Of a stretch of DNA of 64,000 bases, positions 26,711 through 35,759 are shown in pieces. Under the pieces are notes generated by a model. It had not been told where the DNA came from. It did not search any database and saw nothing but the letters and a program-made list of their open reading frames with translations. Made by a program: the position numbers and the translations under genes. The stretch comes from Clostridium sp. CM027 (lineage in GTDB: Bacteria > Bacillota > Clostridia > Clostridiales > Clostridiaceae). The stretch is taken from NCBI RefSeq assembly GCF_024730565.1, contig NZ_CP077725.1, positions 248,001-312,000 of the forward strand, given 5' to 3'. Every line of letters starts with the position of its first letter. The first letter of the stretch is position 1.

Positions 26711-27214
26711 ATGAATAAAAAACAGTCTGGTATAATTGTTGCGTTGGTAGTACTTATTGTGTTTGCAGGGTATCTTGCGGCAAAGGTGAATGGACCATTA
26801 TATGTAAATGATGGTGATTTTAGCAGTGAGAAGAGCGCAATATCTCTAAAGGAAAGTAAAAGTAATTCATCCTATTTTGAAGAAGCAAAATTATCAAGAG
26901 ATCAAGAAAGTGTAAGCACTCTTCAATCGATTAAAGCTTTAATTGATGATACTAATACTCCAAAAGCACAAAAGGCAACTGCGTCTGAGCAATATCTAAA
27001 CATATCAATGGCTTCACAGAATGAATCAGACATAGAACTTGCACTAAAAGCTCTAGGGTTTGAAGAAGCAATGTGCAGTATAGTAGATGATAAGGTACAA
27101 ATATTAGTTAAAAGTGATAAAAAACAACTTTCAGAGGAAGAACTTCGTAGCATTAATGATGTTGTAATGAACAAAACAAAATTAGAAAAAATTGAAGTTA
27201 AAATCAAACAATAA
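26711..27214 (+). CDS. spoIIIAH: Stage III sporulation protein AH
   Basis: 167 residues from ATG 26711; an earlier in-frame ATG at 26696 lies before the G-rich ribosome site and is unlikely. One membrane helix (about 8-24) precedes a linker and a C-terminal YscJ/FliF-like ring-building domain (about 75-165). SpoIIIAH binds forespore SpoIIQ across the intermembrane space. Last gene of the spoIIIA operon. Confidence 0.92.
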   Translation: MNKKQSGIIVALVVLIVFAGYLAAKVNGPLYVNDGDFSSEKSAISLKESKSNSSYFEEAKLSRDQESVSTLQSIKALIDDTNTPKAQKATASEQYLNISMASQNESDIELALKALGFEEAMCSIVDDKVQILVKSDKKQLSEEELRSINDVVMNKTKLEKIEVKIKQ

Positions 27215-27295
27215 TAATTGTAAATGCTATATTTATCTGATATAATAAATATAGCATTGTCATGTTTTACCTAAGCTAAATAAGGGGGTACTAAT

Positions 27296-27685
27296 ATGGA
27301 AGATAAAATTTTAAATGAAACAGAAATGGGCACTGTTAAGATATCCGAGGATGTGGTTAGTGTAATAGCAGGACTCGCTGTTGCTGAAATACAGGGAATC
27401 GTTGGTATGAGTGCTAGTCTCGTTGGTGGAATAACTCAAATATTAAGCGGAAAGAAGAATTTATCTAAGGGCGTTAAAGTCAATGTAGGAGAAAGTAGTG
27501 CAGTAATTGATTTACACGTTGTAGTTGAATATGGTATTAAAATTCCGGAAGTAACTGAAAAAGCACAAATAAATGTGAAAAAATCTGTAGAGCTTATGAC
27601 AGGCCTTACAGTAACAGCCGTAAATGTGTATGTACAAAATGTTGTATTATCTAAAACAGAAAAGCTAGAGGAAATAGAAGCATAG
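27296..27685 (+). CDS. Asp23/Gls24 family envelope stress response protein
   Basis: 129 residues. A single Asp23 domain: GTVKISEDVVSVIAGLAVAE, VNVGESSAVIDLHVVVEYG and VTAVNVYVQNVV are hallmarks. B. subtilis YqhY is the nearest namesake, encoded at the same place before nusB. Some members anchor at the membrane or respond to envelope stress; YqhY has been linked to control of fatty acid synthesis. ATG follows AAGGGGG. The stop lies inside a 21 bp perfect hairpin. Confidence 0.92.
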   Translation: MEDKILNETEMGTVKISEDVVSVIAGLAVAEIQGIVGMSASLVGGITQILSGKKNLSKGVKVNVGESSAVIDLHVVVEYGIKIPEVTEKAQINVKKSVELMTGLTVTAVNVYVQNVVLSKTEKLEEIEA

Positions 27686-27726
27686 TAATAAACACCCTCT
27701 GTAATCAGAGGGTGTTTATTACTATG
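27681..27726. terminator. Perfect 21 bp hairpin overlapping the asp23-family stop codon
   Basis: 27681-27701 pairs with 27706-27726 without mismatch around a TAAT loop; the centre reads ACACCCTCTG/CAGAGGGTGT. The left arm includes the TAG stop. The following T tract is interrupted, so it may be a terminator or a transcript-stabilising 3' end. Confidence 0.75.
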
Positions 27727-27783
27727 CTTGTTATTTTTATATTAAAAGTATAATTTAGGATGAGAAAATTAGGAGGATTACTA

Positions 27784-28179
27784 ATGAATAGAAGAAAGTC
27801 AAGAGAAATAGCAATGAAATTACTTTTTGAAATGTCAATAAATAAAGAAAACTATGAGGATATAATTGAAAATTTTAAAGAGAACACAGATGTTGATTTA
27901 AATGAAATTGATATGTCGTATATTACCAAGATGCTAGCCGGGATTCATGAAAATAGCAAGGAGATTGATGAAAATATTGAAAAGCACTTAATTAAGTGGA
28001 AGTTGGCTAGATTATCAAAAATGAATCTAGCTATCTTAAGAGTAGGTGCATATGAAATATTATTCGAGGAAGAAATACCAGGTAAGGTTTCTGTAAATGA
28101 GGCAATAGAACTTGCTAAGAAATATGGGGAAGATAGTTCCCCAGCTTTTATAAATGGTATCTTAGCGAAGATGATTTAA
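27784..28179 (+). CDS. nusB: Transcription antitermination factor NusB
   Basis: 131 residues from ATG 27784 behind AGGAGG (an in-frame ATG at 27760 lacks a ribosome site). All-helical NusB fold with MNRRKSREIAMKLLFEM, LARLSKMNLAILRVGAYEIL and the C-terminal VSVNEAIELAKKYGEDSS-PAFINGIL signature. It binds boxA RNA with NusE (S10) in rRNA antitermination. Followed by a terminator. Confidence 0.95.
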   Translation: MNRRKSREIAMKLLFEMSINKENYEDIIENFKENTDVDLNEIDMSYITKMLAGIHENSKEIDENIEKHLIKWKLARLSKMNLAILRVGAYEILFEEEIPGKVSVNEAIELAKKYGEDSSPAFINGILAKMI

Positions 28180-28206
28180 AAAAGGCAAGATAATTAAATA
28201 ACAATA

Positions 28207-28243
28207 AAATAACTAGGGCATCTTTGACTAGTTATTTTTTTTA
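28207..28243 (+). terminator. Terminator after nusB
   Basis: Stem AAATAACTAG/CTAGTTATTT with an 11-base loop and a following T run. Confidence 0.88.
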
Positions 28244-28257
28244 ATAAAAGAGGAATT

Positions 28258-28286
28258 TTGAAAGCATGTTAGAACTGTATTATAAT
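28258..28286 (+). promoter_or_regulatory. Sigma-A promoter of the folD operon
   Basis: TTGAAA (28258-28263), 17 bp spacer, TATAAT (28281-28286): five of six and six of six matches to consensus. It drives folD-xseA-xseB-ispA. Confidence 0.88.
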
Positions 28287-28325
28287 AACTAGTATTTAAA
28301 AAACACATAACAAGGAGAGGATAAT

Positions 28326-29174
28326 ATGGGAATTAAAGTTAATGGCAAGGTGATAGTTGAAAAGTACAGAGATGAAATTAAATCAGTTATAAAAGGCGGT
28401 ATTAGTAAGGGACTTAGGGTGCCATCAATTAAAACCATATTAGTAGGTGACGATGGAGGTAGCACGTCATATGTAAAAAGTCAGAATAACCTCTGCAATA
28501 AATTAGGTATATCTTATACTTGTATTCACTTGGATAAAGACGTTGATCAAAAAGATATTGTAGATATTATAGAAAAATTGAATGAAGATAATACTGTGGA
28601 TGGTGTAATCATTCAATTGCCTTTACCGAAAAAGTTTAATGAGAAGGAAATCACTTCTAAAATTTCATATAAAAAGGATATTGATGGATTAAGTGATGTA
28701 AATATGGGCAGATTTTATAAGGGAGAGAAAAGTTTTATTCCTTGCACTGCTTTAGGAGTCATTGAAATGATTAAAAGTACTGGATGCGTTATTAAAGGGA
28801 AACATGCTGTTGTTATTGGTAGAAGTAATATTGTTGGAAAACCAGGAGCACAATTGCTACTTAATGAAGATGCAACAGTAACAATATGTCATTCTAAAAC
28901 AACAAACTTAAAGGAAGTTTGCAAAACAGCAGATATAATAGTTGCCGCAATAGGTAAACCAGGTTTTGTAACAAGTGATTTTATTAAAGAAGGAGCAGTT
29001 GTTATAGATGTTGGGACAACAATGGTGAATAATAAAGTAACTGGGGATGTATCTTTTGATGATGTTATTAATCATGCAAGTTATGTTACACCAGTACCAG
29101 GTGGAACGGGACTAATGACTACGACAATGCTTATAAAAAATGCTTGCATGGCATGGAGGGATAATGTTTATTAA
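28326..29174 (+). CDS. folD: Methylenetetrahydrofolate dehydrogenase (FolD family), altered cyclohydrolase site
   Basis: 282 residues, complete FolD fold: substrate domain, then Rossmann domain with VVIGRSNIVGKPGAQLL and the end VTPVPGGTGLMTTTML. The protein normally oxidises 5,10-methylene-THF and hydrolyses methenyl-THF. The catalytic YxxxK motif here reads YVKSQ (Tyr49, Gln53), so the cyclohydrolase Lys is replaced by Gln; PCTALG replaces the usual PCTPxG. Such a change is known to remove cyclohydrolase but leave dehydrogenase activity in the human enzyme, so this FolD may be monofunctional (inference). ATG follows AAGGAGAGG. It overlaps xseA by 11 bases. Confidence 0.93.
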   Translation: MGIKVNGKVIVEKYRDEIKSVIKGGISKGLRVPSIKTILVGDDGGSTSYVKSQNNLCNKLGISYTCIHLDKDVDQKDIVDIIEKLNEDNTVDGVIIQLPLPKKFNEKEITSKISYKKDIDGLSDVNMGRFYKGEKSFIPCTALGVIEMIKSTGCVIKGKHAVVIGRSNIVGKPGAQLLLNEDATVTICHSKTTNLKEVCKTADIIVAAIGKPGFVTSDFIKEGAVVIDVGTTMVNNKVTGDVSFDDVINHASYVTPVPGGTGLMTTTMLIKNACMAWRDNVY

Positions 29175-30369
29175 AGTATTAACAGTAACAGATCTTAATG
29201 GATATATTAAGAAAATAATAGACAGTGACTTTATATTAAAAAACTCAAATGTTAAAGGCGAACTATCTAATGTAAAATTGCATTCTAGCGGGCACATATA
29301 TTTTTCATTAAAAGATGCATTTGGAAAGATAAATTGTGTAATGTTTAAATCGCAGGCTTTTAAACTTAAAATTGCACCTAGAGATGGCATGAATGTTATC
29401 ATCAGTGGTAGGGTTTCTGTTTATGAAAAAGAGGGGTCTTATCAGCTTTATTGTGACTCCATGGAGCAGGATGGAGAAGGCCAGTTATATTTGACTTTTC
29501 AAAATCTAAAAGAGAAATTAGAGAAAAAAGGATTATTTGATAAAGAACACAAGAAAAGTATACCTTCATTTCCTACTAGAATAGGAATAATTACATCCCC
29601 AACAGGAGCTGCAGTTAAAGATATTATTAATGTTGCAACAAGACGTAACTTAAAGGTTAACATGCTTATATACCCAACAATTGTTCAAGGTGTAAATGCT
29701 AGCGAGAGTGTTGCGCAAGGTGTAAAATATTTTAATGAACTAAAAAATGTTGATTTAATCATTATTGCAAGAGGAGGAGGCTCAATTGAGGAGTTATGGG
29801 CATTCAATGAAGAAAATTTAGCAGTCACTATCTATAATTCTAAAATACCTATAATTACTGGAATTGGTCACGAAACGGATTTTACTATAGCAGATTTCGC
29901 ATGCGACCTTAGGGCGCCGACTCCATCGTCCGCAGCAGAAATTGCTGTGAGAAATTTAAAAGAGTTAAATAATGAAATTAAATCACTTAGAGAACTCTTA
30001 CTAAAATCTGTGGAATTTAAGGTTAACAAAGAATATAATAAAGTTAATTTATTAAATAAAACTTTGAAAATAAATAGTCCTTTAAATTTTATAGTTAATC
30101 AATATATCCATATAGATAATTTAAAAGAAAATCTAAGTTACAGGTTTAATGCGAAAATTTCACTAGAAAAGCAGAAACTTTCCAAGTGCAATGCTCTTTT
30201 GCATGCTCATAACCCCTTAAATGTATTGAATAAGGGATATGCGGTACTTCAAAACAATGAAAATGAAGTTATTAGTGAAATTAGTGATTTGAAAAATATA
30301 AAAGAGGTGAAAATTACATTAAAGGACGGTAGTGGTAGATTTAATGTAAGAAATTTGGAGGAGTTCTAA
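29164..30369 (+). CDS. xseA: Exodeoxyribonuclease VII large subunit
   Basis: 401 residues from ATG 29164 with GGAGGG three bases upstream; it overlaps the folD end. N-terminal OB domain (VKGELSNVKLHSSGHIYFSL), then the catalytic core with RIGIITSPTGAAVKDI, IIARGGGSIEELWAFNEE and GIGHETDFTIADF, followed by a coiled-coil region and a C-terminal NPLNVLNKGYAVL segment. With XseB it degrades single-stranded DNA. Ends in TAATG shared with xseB. Confidence 0.96.
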   Translation: MFIKVLTVTDLNGYIKKIIDSDFILKNSNVKGELSNVKLHSSGHIYFSLKDAFGKINCVMFKSQAFKLKIAPRDGMNVIISGRVSVYEKEGSYQLYCDSMEQDGEGQLYLTFQNLKEKLEKKGLFDKEHKKSIPSFPTRIGIITSPTGAAVKDIINVATRRNLKVNMLIYPTIVQGVNASESVAQGVKYFNELKNVDLIIIARGGGSIEELWAFNEENLAVTIYNSKIPIITGIGHETDFTIADFACDLRAPTPSSAAEIAVRNLKELNNEIKSLRELLLKSVEFKVNKEYNKVNLLNKTLKINSPLNFIVNQYIHIDNLKENLSYRFNAKISLEKQKLSKCNALLHAHNPLNVLNKGYAVLQNNENEVISEISDLKNIKEVKITLKDGSGRFNVRNLEEF

Positions 30370-30602
30370 TGGCAAAGAAAAAAGAATCTTACGAAAATAT
30401 GATGGTTCGTCTTGAAGAAATTGTAGACCTGATGAATGGGAATGAAGTTACGTTAGAACAAACTATGATTAATTATGAAGAAGGTATAAAAATCTGCAAC
30501 AGTTTATACAAAATTTTAAATGATACAGAAGGTAAAATAAAGATATTAACAGCTGAAGGTGAAAGGGATTTTATGACTCTTGCGGAGGTCGTTAAAGATT
30601 AG
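30369..30602 (+). CDS. xseB: Exodeoxyribonuclease VII small subunit
   Basis: 77 residues of helical-hairpin form: YENMMVRLEEIVDLMNGNEVTLEQ with YEEGIKICNSLYKIL is the family pattern. Several copies wrap around XseA in the active enzyme. The ATG shares a base with the xseA stop, so the two subunits are translationally coupled. Confidence 0.94.
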   Translation: MAKKKESYENMMVRLEEIVDLMNGNEVTLEQTMINYEEGIKICNSLYKILNDTEGKIKILTAEGERDFMTLAEVVKD

Positions 30603-30649
30603 ATTACACTATATTATTTTTACAACCTATCATGAAAAGAAGGGATATA

Positions 30650-31519
30650 ATGAATATAAAATTGCTAAAAGATGTAGTAGAACACTGGATAAATGATTAT
30701 TTTGATAATAAACCAGAAATTGACAATAGAAATTTCGAATCGATGATTTATAGTATAAAAGTCGGTGGGAAAAGAGTCAGACCGATTTTAATGATTCTTA
30801 CATACAATATGTACAAGGAAGATTATAGAGATATTTTACCTTTTGCAGCGGCCCTTGAAATGATTCATACATATTCCCTTATTCATGACGATCTGCCCAG
30901 TATGGATAACGATGATTTGCGCAGAGGGAAGCCTACAAATCACAAAATTTATGGAGAGGCAATTGCAATACTCGCAGGAGATGGATTATTAAATGAAGCT
31001 ATGATTATAATGCTAAATCAATGTTTAGATGGAAGTTTAAATAAAATTAAGGCAAGTGCCTTCATAGCAAAAGCTTCTGGAGCTCAGGGGATGATAGCTG
31101 GACAAATCTGTGATATTTTAAGTGAAGGCATCGCAATATCAGAGGAAGAACTTCTGTATATGCATAGAAATAAAACTGGAGAACTAATTAAAGTAGCAAT
31201 AATATGTGGTGCTATCTTAGGCAATGCCAGTGAAGAAGAGTTAAGTGAATTAAAAGAGTATGGTGACAAATTAGGTTTGGCATTTCAAATTAAGGATGAT
31301 ATATTAGATGTAATTGGAGATGTTAGTGTTTTAGGTAAAAATGTAAAAAGCGACGAGTGTAATAATAAAACTACTTTTATAACCATGTATGGTTTGGAAA
31401 AATGTAAGGAAAAGTGTAATGATTTAAGCGAAGAGTGTTTTGAGATATTAAAAAATCTTAAGGTGAATACAAAGTATTTAGAAGAAATGACGGAATTTTT
31501 ATTAAAAAGGGAATATTGA
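30650..31519 (+). CDS. ispA: Geranyl/farnesyl diphosphate synthase
   Basis: 289 residues from ATG 30650 with AGAAGGGAT upstream (in-frame ATG 30632 is less well placed). Polyprenyl synthase fold: KVGGKRVRPIL, first Asp-rich motif HDDLPSMDNDDLRRG, GQICDI, and second Asp-rich motif QIKDDILDVIGD. The small side chains before the first motif (MIHTYS) fit short-chain products. It condenses DMAPP and IPP; together with dxs downstream it supplies isoprenoids by the MEP route. Member of the xseA-xseB-ispA operon. Confidence 0.94.
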   Translation: MNIKLLKDVVEHWINDYFDNKPEIDNRNFESMIYSIKVGGKRVRPILMILTYNMYKEDYRDILPFAAALEMIHTYSLIHDDLPSMDNDDLRRGKPTNHKIYGEAIAILAGDGLLNEAMIIMLNQCLDGSLNKIKASAFIAKASGAQGMIAGQICDILSEGIAISEEELLYMHRNKTGELIKVAIICGAILGNASEEELSELKEYGDKLGLAFQIKDDILDVIGDVSVLGKNVKSDECNNKTTFITMYGLEKCKEKCNDLSEECFEILKNLKVNTKYLEEMTEFLLKREY

Positions 31520-31594
31520 AAATTTACTAATATTCTTTGATTAATGAACTACACCTTAAATGTCATTAAATTGTATTTTAAGTCGAAACAGCTT

Positions 31595-31623
31595 TTGAAT
31601 TAAATATTATTATATGATATAAT
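31595..31623 (+). promoter_or_regulatory. Sigma-A promoter of the dxs operon
   Basis: TTGAAT (31595-31600), 17 bp spacer, TATAAT (31618-31623). It precedes dxs-tlyA-nadK-argR-recN. Confidence 0.85.
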
Positions 31624-31676
31624 ATCTCCATAAATGTGGGTATGATAATATAATTAATAAAAGAGGATAGATGTAT

Positions 31677-33539
31677 ATGAGTAAAATTTTAGATGATTTT
31701 AATGACATAAATTCAGTGAAAAAAATGTCTATACAAGAGTTGAATGTTTTTGCAGGAGAAATTAGAAGTTTTCTAATTGAAAAAGTATCTAAAACTGGAG
31801 GACATTTAGCTTCTAATTTAGGTGTAGTAGAATTAACATTAAGTTTATACAATGTTTTTAATTTGGATAAAGACAAATTAATATGGGATGTGGGTCACCA
31901 ATCTTATGTACATAAAATTCTTACAGGAAGAAAAGATAAATTTGATGCACTTAGAAATTTCGGTGGATTAAGTGGTTTTCCTAAAAAAGAAGAAAGCAAA
32001 TATGATATATTTGAATCAGGACATAGTAGTACTTCTATTTCTGCAGGGCTGGGCATTGCAAGGGCTAGAGATTTACAAAAGGAAGATTATAACGTTATTT
32101 CGGTAATAGGTGATGGTGCACTTACAGGAGGTATGTCTTTTGAGGCATTAAATGATATAGGCTTTAGGAAAACTAAAATGATTATTGTGCTTAATGATAA
32201 TCAAATGTCTATTTCTAAAAATGTTGGAGGCATGTCTAAGTACCTAAGCCAATTTAGAATTGACCCAACTTATAATAGAATAAAAAAAGAAATAAATTCT
32301 ACGCTTAGAAAAATTCCTAGCGTAGGAGACGGTATGGTTAGTTCAATTCAAAAGATTAAAAATGGAATTAAGCAGGTTATTGTGCCAGGGATGCTCTTTG
32401 AGCATATGGGTATTAAATATTTAGGACCTATAGATGGACATGATATTAAAGAGGTAAGCAAGGTATTGAAGCTAGCTAAAGAAATAGACGGACCAGTGAT
32501 TATTCATGTTATAACTAAAAAGGGCAAGGGTTATAAATTTGCTGAAAACCAGCCACGTAAATACCATAGCGTAGGTCCATTTAACCCCTTAATTGGAGAG
32601 CTATGTGGTAGTTCTAAGAAAAGTTACTCTGATGGATTTGGGGAGCAGATTGTAAGCCTTGCAAAGGAGAACAAAAATATAGTGGCAATAACAGCTGCCA
32701 TGCCTGAGGGTACTGGCCTAGAAATGTTTTCAAAACAGTTTCCTAATAGATTTTTTGATGTAGGAATTGCGGAGCAACATGCAGTTACTATGGCAGCAGG
32801 AATGGCATCGCAAGGTTTAAAACCTATTTTTGCGGTTTACTCAACTTTTCTTCAGAGAGCTTATGACCAAATTGTACATGATGTATGCATTCAAAAGTTA
32901 CCTGTTATTTTTGCTATAGATAGAGCGGGCATTGTTGGAGCCGATGGAGAAACACATCAAGGAGTATTTGATTTATCATATTTATCTCATATTCCCAATA
33001 TGACAATTATGGCTCCAAAATGTATAAGTGAATTGAAGTCAATGTTAACTTTTGCAGTTAAACAAGATTACCCAATTGCTATAAGATACCCAAGGGGTGG
33101 GGATAATTGCAATGTTAAAATGTCTCCTATTGAAAACTTTAAGAGGGGGAAATGGGAAACCCTTTTAGGCGGAGGAAAAATAGCCTTTATAGCTACAGGT
33201 AAAATGGTTCAAAATGCTATATTGGTTAGAGAAAAATTAAACAATATGGGAATAGAAGCTACTGTAATTAATGCGTGTTTTATTAAACCTATTGATAAAG
33301 AACTACTTTTAGAGCTAGTGAATAAAAAATATTCTTTAGTAACTATAGAGGATAATCTTGTGCATGGGGGATTAGGTTCTTTAGTACTAGAATATGTGAA
33401 TTCACTTACGACAAAAACAAGGGTCATTAATTTAGGATTTAAAGATGAGTTTATTCCTCACGGAACAGTTGACATACTGTATAAATTACATAAACTAGAT
33501 GTAGATGGAATTTTTGAAAGTATTTTAGGGTTAGTTTAA
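31677..33539 (+). CDS. dxs: 1-deoxy-D-xylulose-5-phosphate synthase
   Basis: 620 residues from ATG 31677, nine bases after AGAGGAT (the in-frame ATG at 31671 is too close). Thiamine-diphosphate enzyme joining pyruvate and glyceraldehyde-3-phosphate in the MEP pathway. [17 protein letters not shown]-type motif, ThDP site [41 protein letters not shown] and [10 protein letters not shown] are visible. First gene of a unit reaching recN. Normal length. Confidence 0.97.
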   Translation: MSKILDDFNDINSVKKMSIQELNVFAGEIRSFLIEKVSKTGGHLASNLGVVELTLSLYNVFNLDKDKLIWDVGHQSYVHKILTGRKDKFDALRNFGGLSGFPKKEESKYDIFESGHSSTSISAGLGIARARDLQKEDYNVISVIGDGALTGGMSFEALNDIGFRKTKMIIVLNDNQMSISKNVGGMSKYLSQFRIDPTYNRIKKEINSTLRKIPSVGDGMVSSIQKIKNGIKQVIVPGMLFEHMGIKYLGPIDGHDIKEVSKVLKLAKEIDGPVIIHVITKKGKGYKFAENQPRKYHSVGPFNPLIGELCGSSKKSYSDGFGEQIVSLAKENKNIVAITAAMPEGTGLEMFSKQFPNRFFDVGIAEQHAVTMAAGMASQGLKPIFAVYSTFLQRAYDQIVHDVCIQKLPVIFAIDRAGIVGADGETHQGVFDLSYLSHIPNMTIMAPKCISELKSMLTFAVKQDYPIAIRYPRGGDNCNVKMSPIENFKRGKWETLLGGGKIAFIATGKMVQNAILVREKLNNMGIEATVINACFIKPIDKELLLELVNKKYSLVTIEDNLVHGGLGSLVLEYVNSLTTKTRVINLGFKDEFIPHGTVDILYKLHKLDVDGIFESILGLV

Positions 33540-33574
33540 ATAATGCACTTTAGTGGAGTCTTAAGGAGTTTTTT

Positions 33575-34414
33575 ATGTTAGAAGATAAACAAAGATTAGA
33601 TGTTCTTGTAGTTAAAAGGGGAGTTCTATTTTCAAGAGAAAGAGCAAAGGAAAATATAATTTCCGGAAATATATTTGTGGATGGTATTATGACTACTAAA
33701 TGTGGGAAAAAAGTAGATATATCATCTAGTATTGAATTCATAGGAGAAGATATTCCTTATGTAAGCAGGGGTGGATTAAAGCTTCAAAAGGCTATAAATT
33801 CTTTCGATATTGAACTTAAAGATAAAGTTTGCCTAGATATAGGCGCATCTACAGGCGGGTTTACAGATTGCATGCTTCAACATGGAGCATGCAAGGTATA
33901 CGCTATAGATGTTGGAACAAATCAGTTAGGTGATAAATTGAGAGGCGACGTGCGAGTAGTATCCATGGAAAATACAAACATAAGATATTTAAATGTAGAT
34001 AGTATAGGAGAACTTGCCGATTTTGCAAGTATTGATGTATCATTTATATCCCTGGAAAAAGTTATTCCCAATTTACTTAACCTATTAAAAAATGATGGTA
34101 GCGTTGTAGCACTATTAAAGCCACAATTTGAAGTAGGGGTAGGCATCGTAAATAAAAAAGGTGTGGTTAAAAAACCTAGTGAACATGTAAAGGTAATAGT
34201 TAGAGTTTTAAACTTTCTGAGATGTCTAGATGTAAAGGTTATTAATGTTAATTACTCATCGATAAAAGGACCTAATGGGAATATTGAATATTTAATTTAT
34301 TTTACAAAATCTAAAGAGAACTATGTGAATTATATTGAAGATAATATAACTCACATAGTTAGTGAAGCTCATAAAGATTTAAATAGGGTAAGCGAGGATA
34401 AAAATAATAGTTGA
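33575..34414 (+). CDS. tlyA: TlyA family rRNA (cytidine-2'-O)-methyltransferase / YqxC
   Basis: 279 residues. An N-terminal S4 domain (about 5-65, RLDVLVVKRGVLFSRERAK) and an FtsJ-like Rossmann methyltransferase with LDIGASTGGFTDCML (SAM), SIDVSFISLEKV and LLKPQFEVG, which retain the K-D-K pattern of ribose methyltransferases. Family members methylate rRNA ribose; the target here is unknown. ATG follows AAGGAG. Typical dxs-tlyA-nadK-argR-recN order. Confidence 0.93.
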   Translation: MLEDKQRLDVLVVKRGVLFSRERAKENIISGNIFVDGIMTTKCGKKVDISSSIEFIGEDIPYVSRGGLKLQKAINSFDIELKDKVCLDIGASTGGFTDCMLQHGACKVYAIDVGTNQLGDKLRGDVRVVSMENTNIRYLNVDSIGELADFASIDVSFISLEKVIPNLLNLLKNDGSVVALLKPQFEVGVGIVNKKGVVKKPSEHVKVIVRVLNFLRCLDVKVINVNYSSIKGPNGNIEYLIYFTKSKENYVNYIEDNITHIVSEAHKDLNRVSEDKNNS

Positions 34415-34445
34415 TATATGATATAGAAGGCGGCAAGGAGGGAAT

Positions 34446-35327
34446 ATGAAAAAAATTGGCATTAATATAAATACAACTAAGGATGAAGATGGGAAAATAA
34501 GTAAGTATGTAAAAAATATTATTAGTAAGTATATAGATGATACTAACATATTTGTATTTAAAGATTCCATTGGCCTTGAAAATATAAAATATAACGATTT
34601 AGATATTATTATTGCTTTAGGTGGAGATGGAACTATTTTAAGAACATCGCGAAATTTAAACAACTCTAATATCCCAATTTTAGGTGTGAATATAGGCAAT
34701 TTGGGATTTCTTTCTAGTGTGGAGTTACTAGAGTTTGAAAATGCTATGAAAAGATTTAGTGAAGATGATTATTATGTAGAAGACAGAATGATGCTTAATT
34801 GCACTTTGCCATATCGAGATAAAACTGAAGAATATACTGCTTTAAATGATATAATTGTATCAAAGGGAACACTAGCGAGAGTTGTTAAATATGAATTACA
34901 CATAGATAATAAGTTTTACATTGAGTTTACAGGGGATGGGCTTATAATATCTACGCCAACAGGGTCTACAGCATATTCATTATCTGCAGGAGGGCCTATA
35001 ATTTATCCTAACTTAGATGTTATAGCTGTAACTCCTATTTGCCCATTATCTTTATATATGAGAACTATAGTGCTGGACTGTAAAAGTGAAATATCTATAA
35101 ATATAAAAAGTGAACATGAAAGCATATTTTTGACATTAGATGGACAACGGGCAATAAAGCTAAATAACTATGAGAAAATATTAGTAAGTGTTTCAAATAA
35201 GAAGTGTAGATTGGTTAAATTTAATGATTATAATTATTTTGAAATTTTGAGAAAAAAAATAATTTCTAGAACAATGGATTGTGAGGGAGAAAAAAATGAA
35301 GATTTCACGTCATGCAAAAGTAATTGA
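34446..35327 (+). CDS. nadK: NAD kinase
   Basis: 293 residues. ATP-dependent phosphorylation of NAD to NADP. IIALGGDGTILRTSR (GGDG, with catalytic Asp), NLGFLSS, the NE/D-like ALNDIIVSKG and GDGLIISTPTGSTAYSLSAGGP are conserved. ATG is preceded by AAGGAGGG. Its last 32 bases overlap the argR start, which has its ribosome site inside nadK. Confidence 0.95.
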   Translation: MKKIGININTTKDEDGKISKYVKNIISKYIDDTNIFVFKDSIGLENIKYNDLDIIIALGGDGTILRTSRNLNNSNIPILGVNIGNLGFLSSVELLEFENAMKRFSEDDYYVEDRMMLNCTLPYRDKTEEYTALNDIIVSKGTLARVVKYELHIDNKFYIEFTGDGLIISTPTGSTAYSLSAGGPIIYPNLDVIAVTPICPLSLYMRTIVLDCKSEISINIKSEHESIFLTLDGQRAIKLNNYEKILVSVSNKKCRLVKFNDYNYFEILRKKIISRTMDCEGEKNEDFTSCKSN

Positions 35328-35748
35328 GATTATCCAAGCTAATGAGATTGAAACTCAGGAGCAGTTAGCAGAAGAACTAAAAAACAATGGATTTGATATT
35401 ACTCAAGCAACTGTATCGAGAGACATAAAGGAATTGAAATTAATTAAGGTTATGAATGCACATGGAAGTCACAAGTATGCAACTAGTTCTCCGGCAGATA
35501 CCTTTTTATCAAATAAATTGGTTAATATTTTTTCTCAAACAGTTCTTTATGTTGACCATGTAGATAATTTTATAGTATTAAAAACGATTTCTGGAGCTGG
35601 AGCTGCTGCTGCTGAAGCTTTAGATTCTTTAAAGTTCAATGGTATTGTAGGTACTATAGCTGGAGATAATACTATATTTATTTTAGTTAGAAAAGAAGAA
35701 GAGACAAAAGAGATAATCCAAAAAATTAAAAAAATGATTAGTGAATAG
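35296..35748 (+). CDS. argR: Arginine repressor ArgR/AhrC
   Basis: 150 residues from ATG 35296 behind GAGGGAG; a GTG at 35281 would overlap that site. An N-terminal winged helix (MKISRHAKVIEIIQANEIET and TQATVSRDIKELKLIKV) and a C-terminal arginine-binding oligomerisation domain (TISGAGAAAAEALDSL, GTIAGDNTIFILVR) are complete. It represses arginine synthesis and can activate catabolism when bound to arginine. The gene lies in the conserved argR-recN pair. Confidence 0.96.
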   Translation: MKISRHAKVIEIIQANEIETQEQLAEELKNNGFDITQATVSRDIKELKLIKVMNAHGSHKYATSSPADTFLSNKLVNIFSQTVLYVDHVDNFIVLKTISGAGAAAAEALDSLKFNGIVGTIAGDNTIFILVRKEEETKEIIQKIKKMISE

Positions 35749-35759
35749 GAGGAGGTAGT

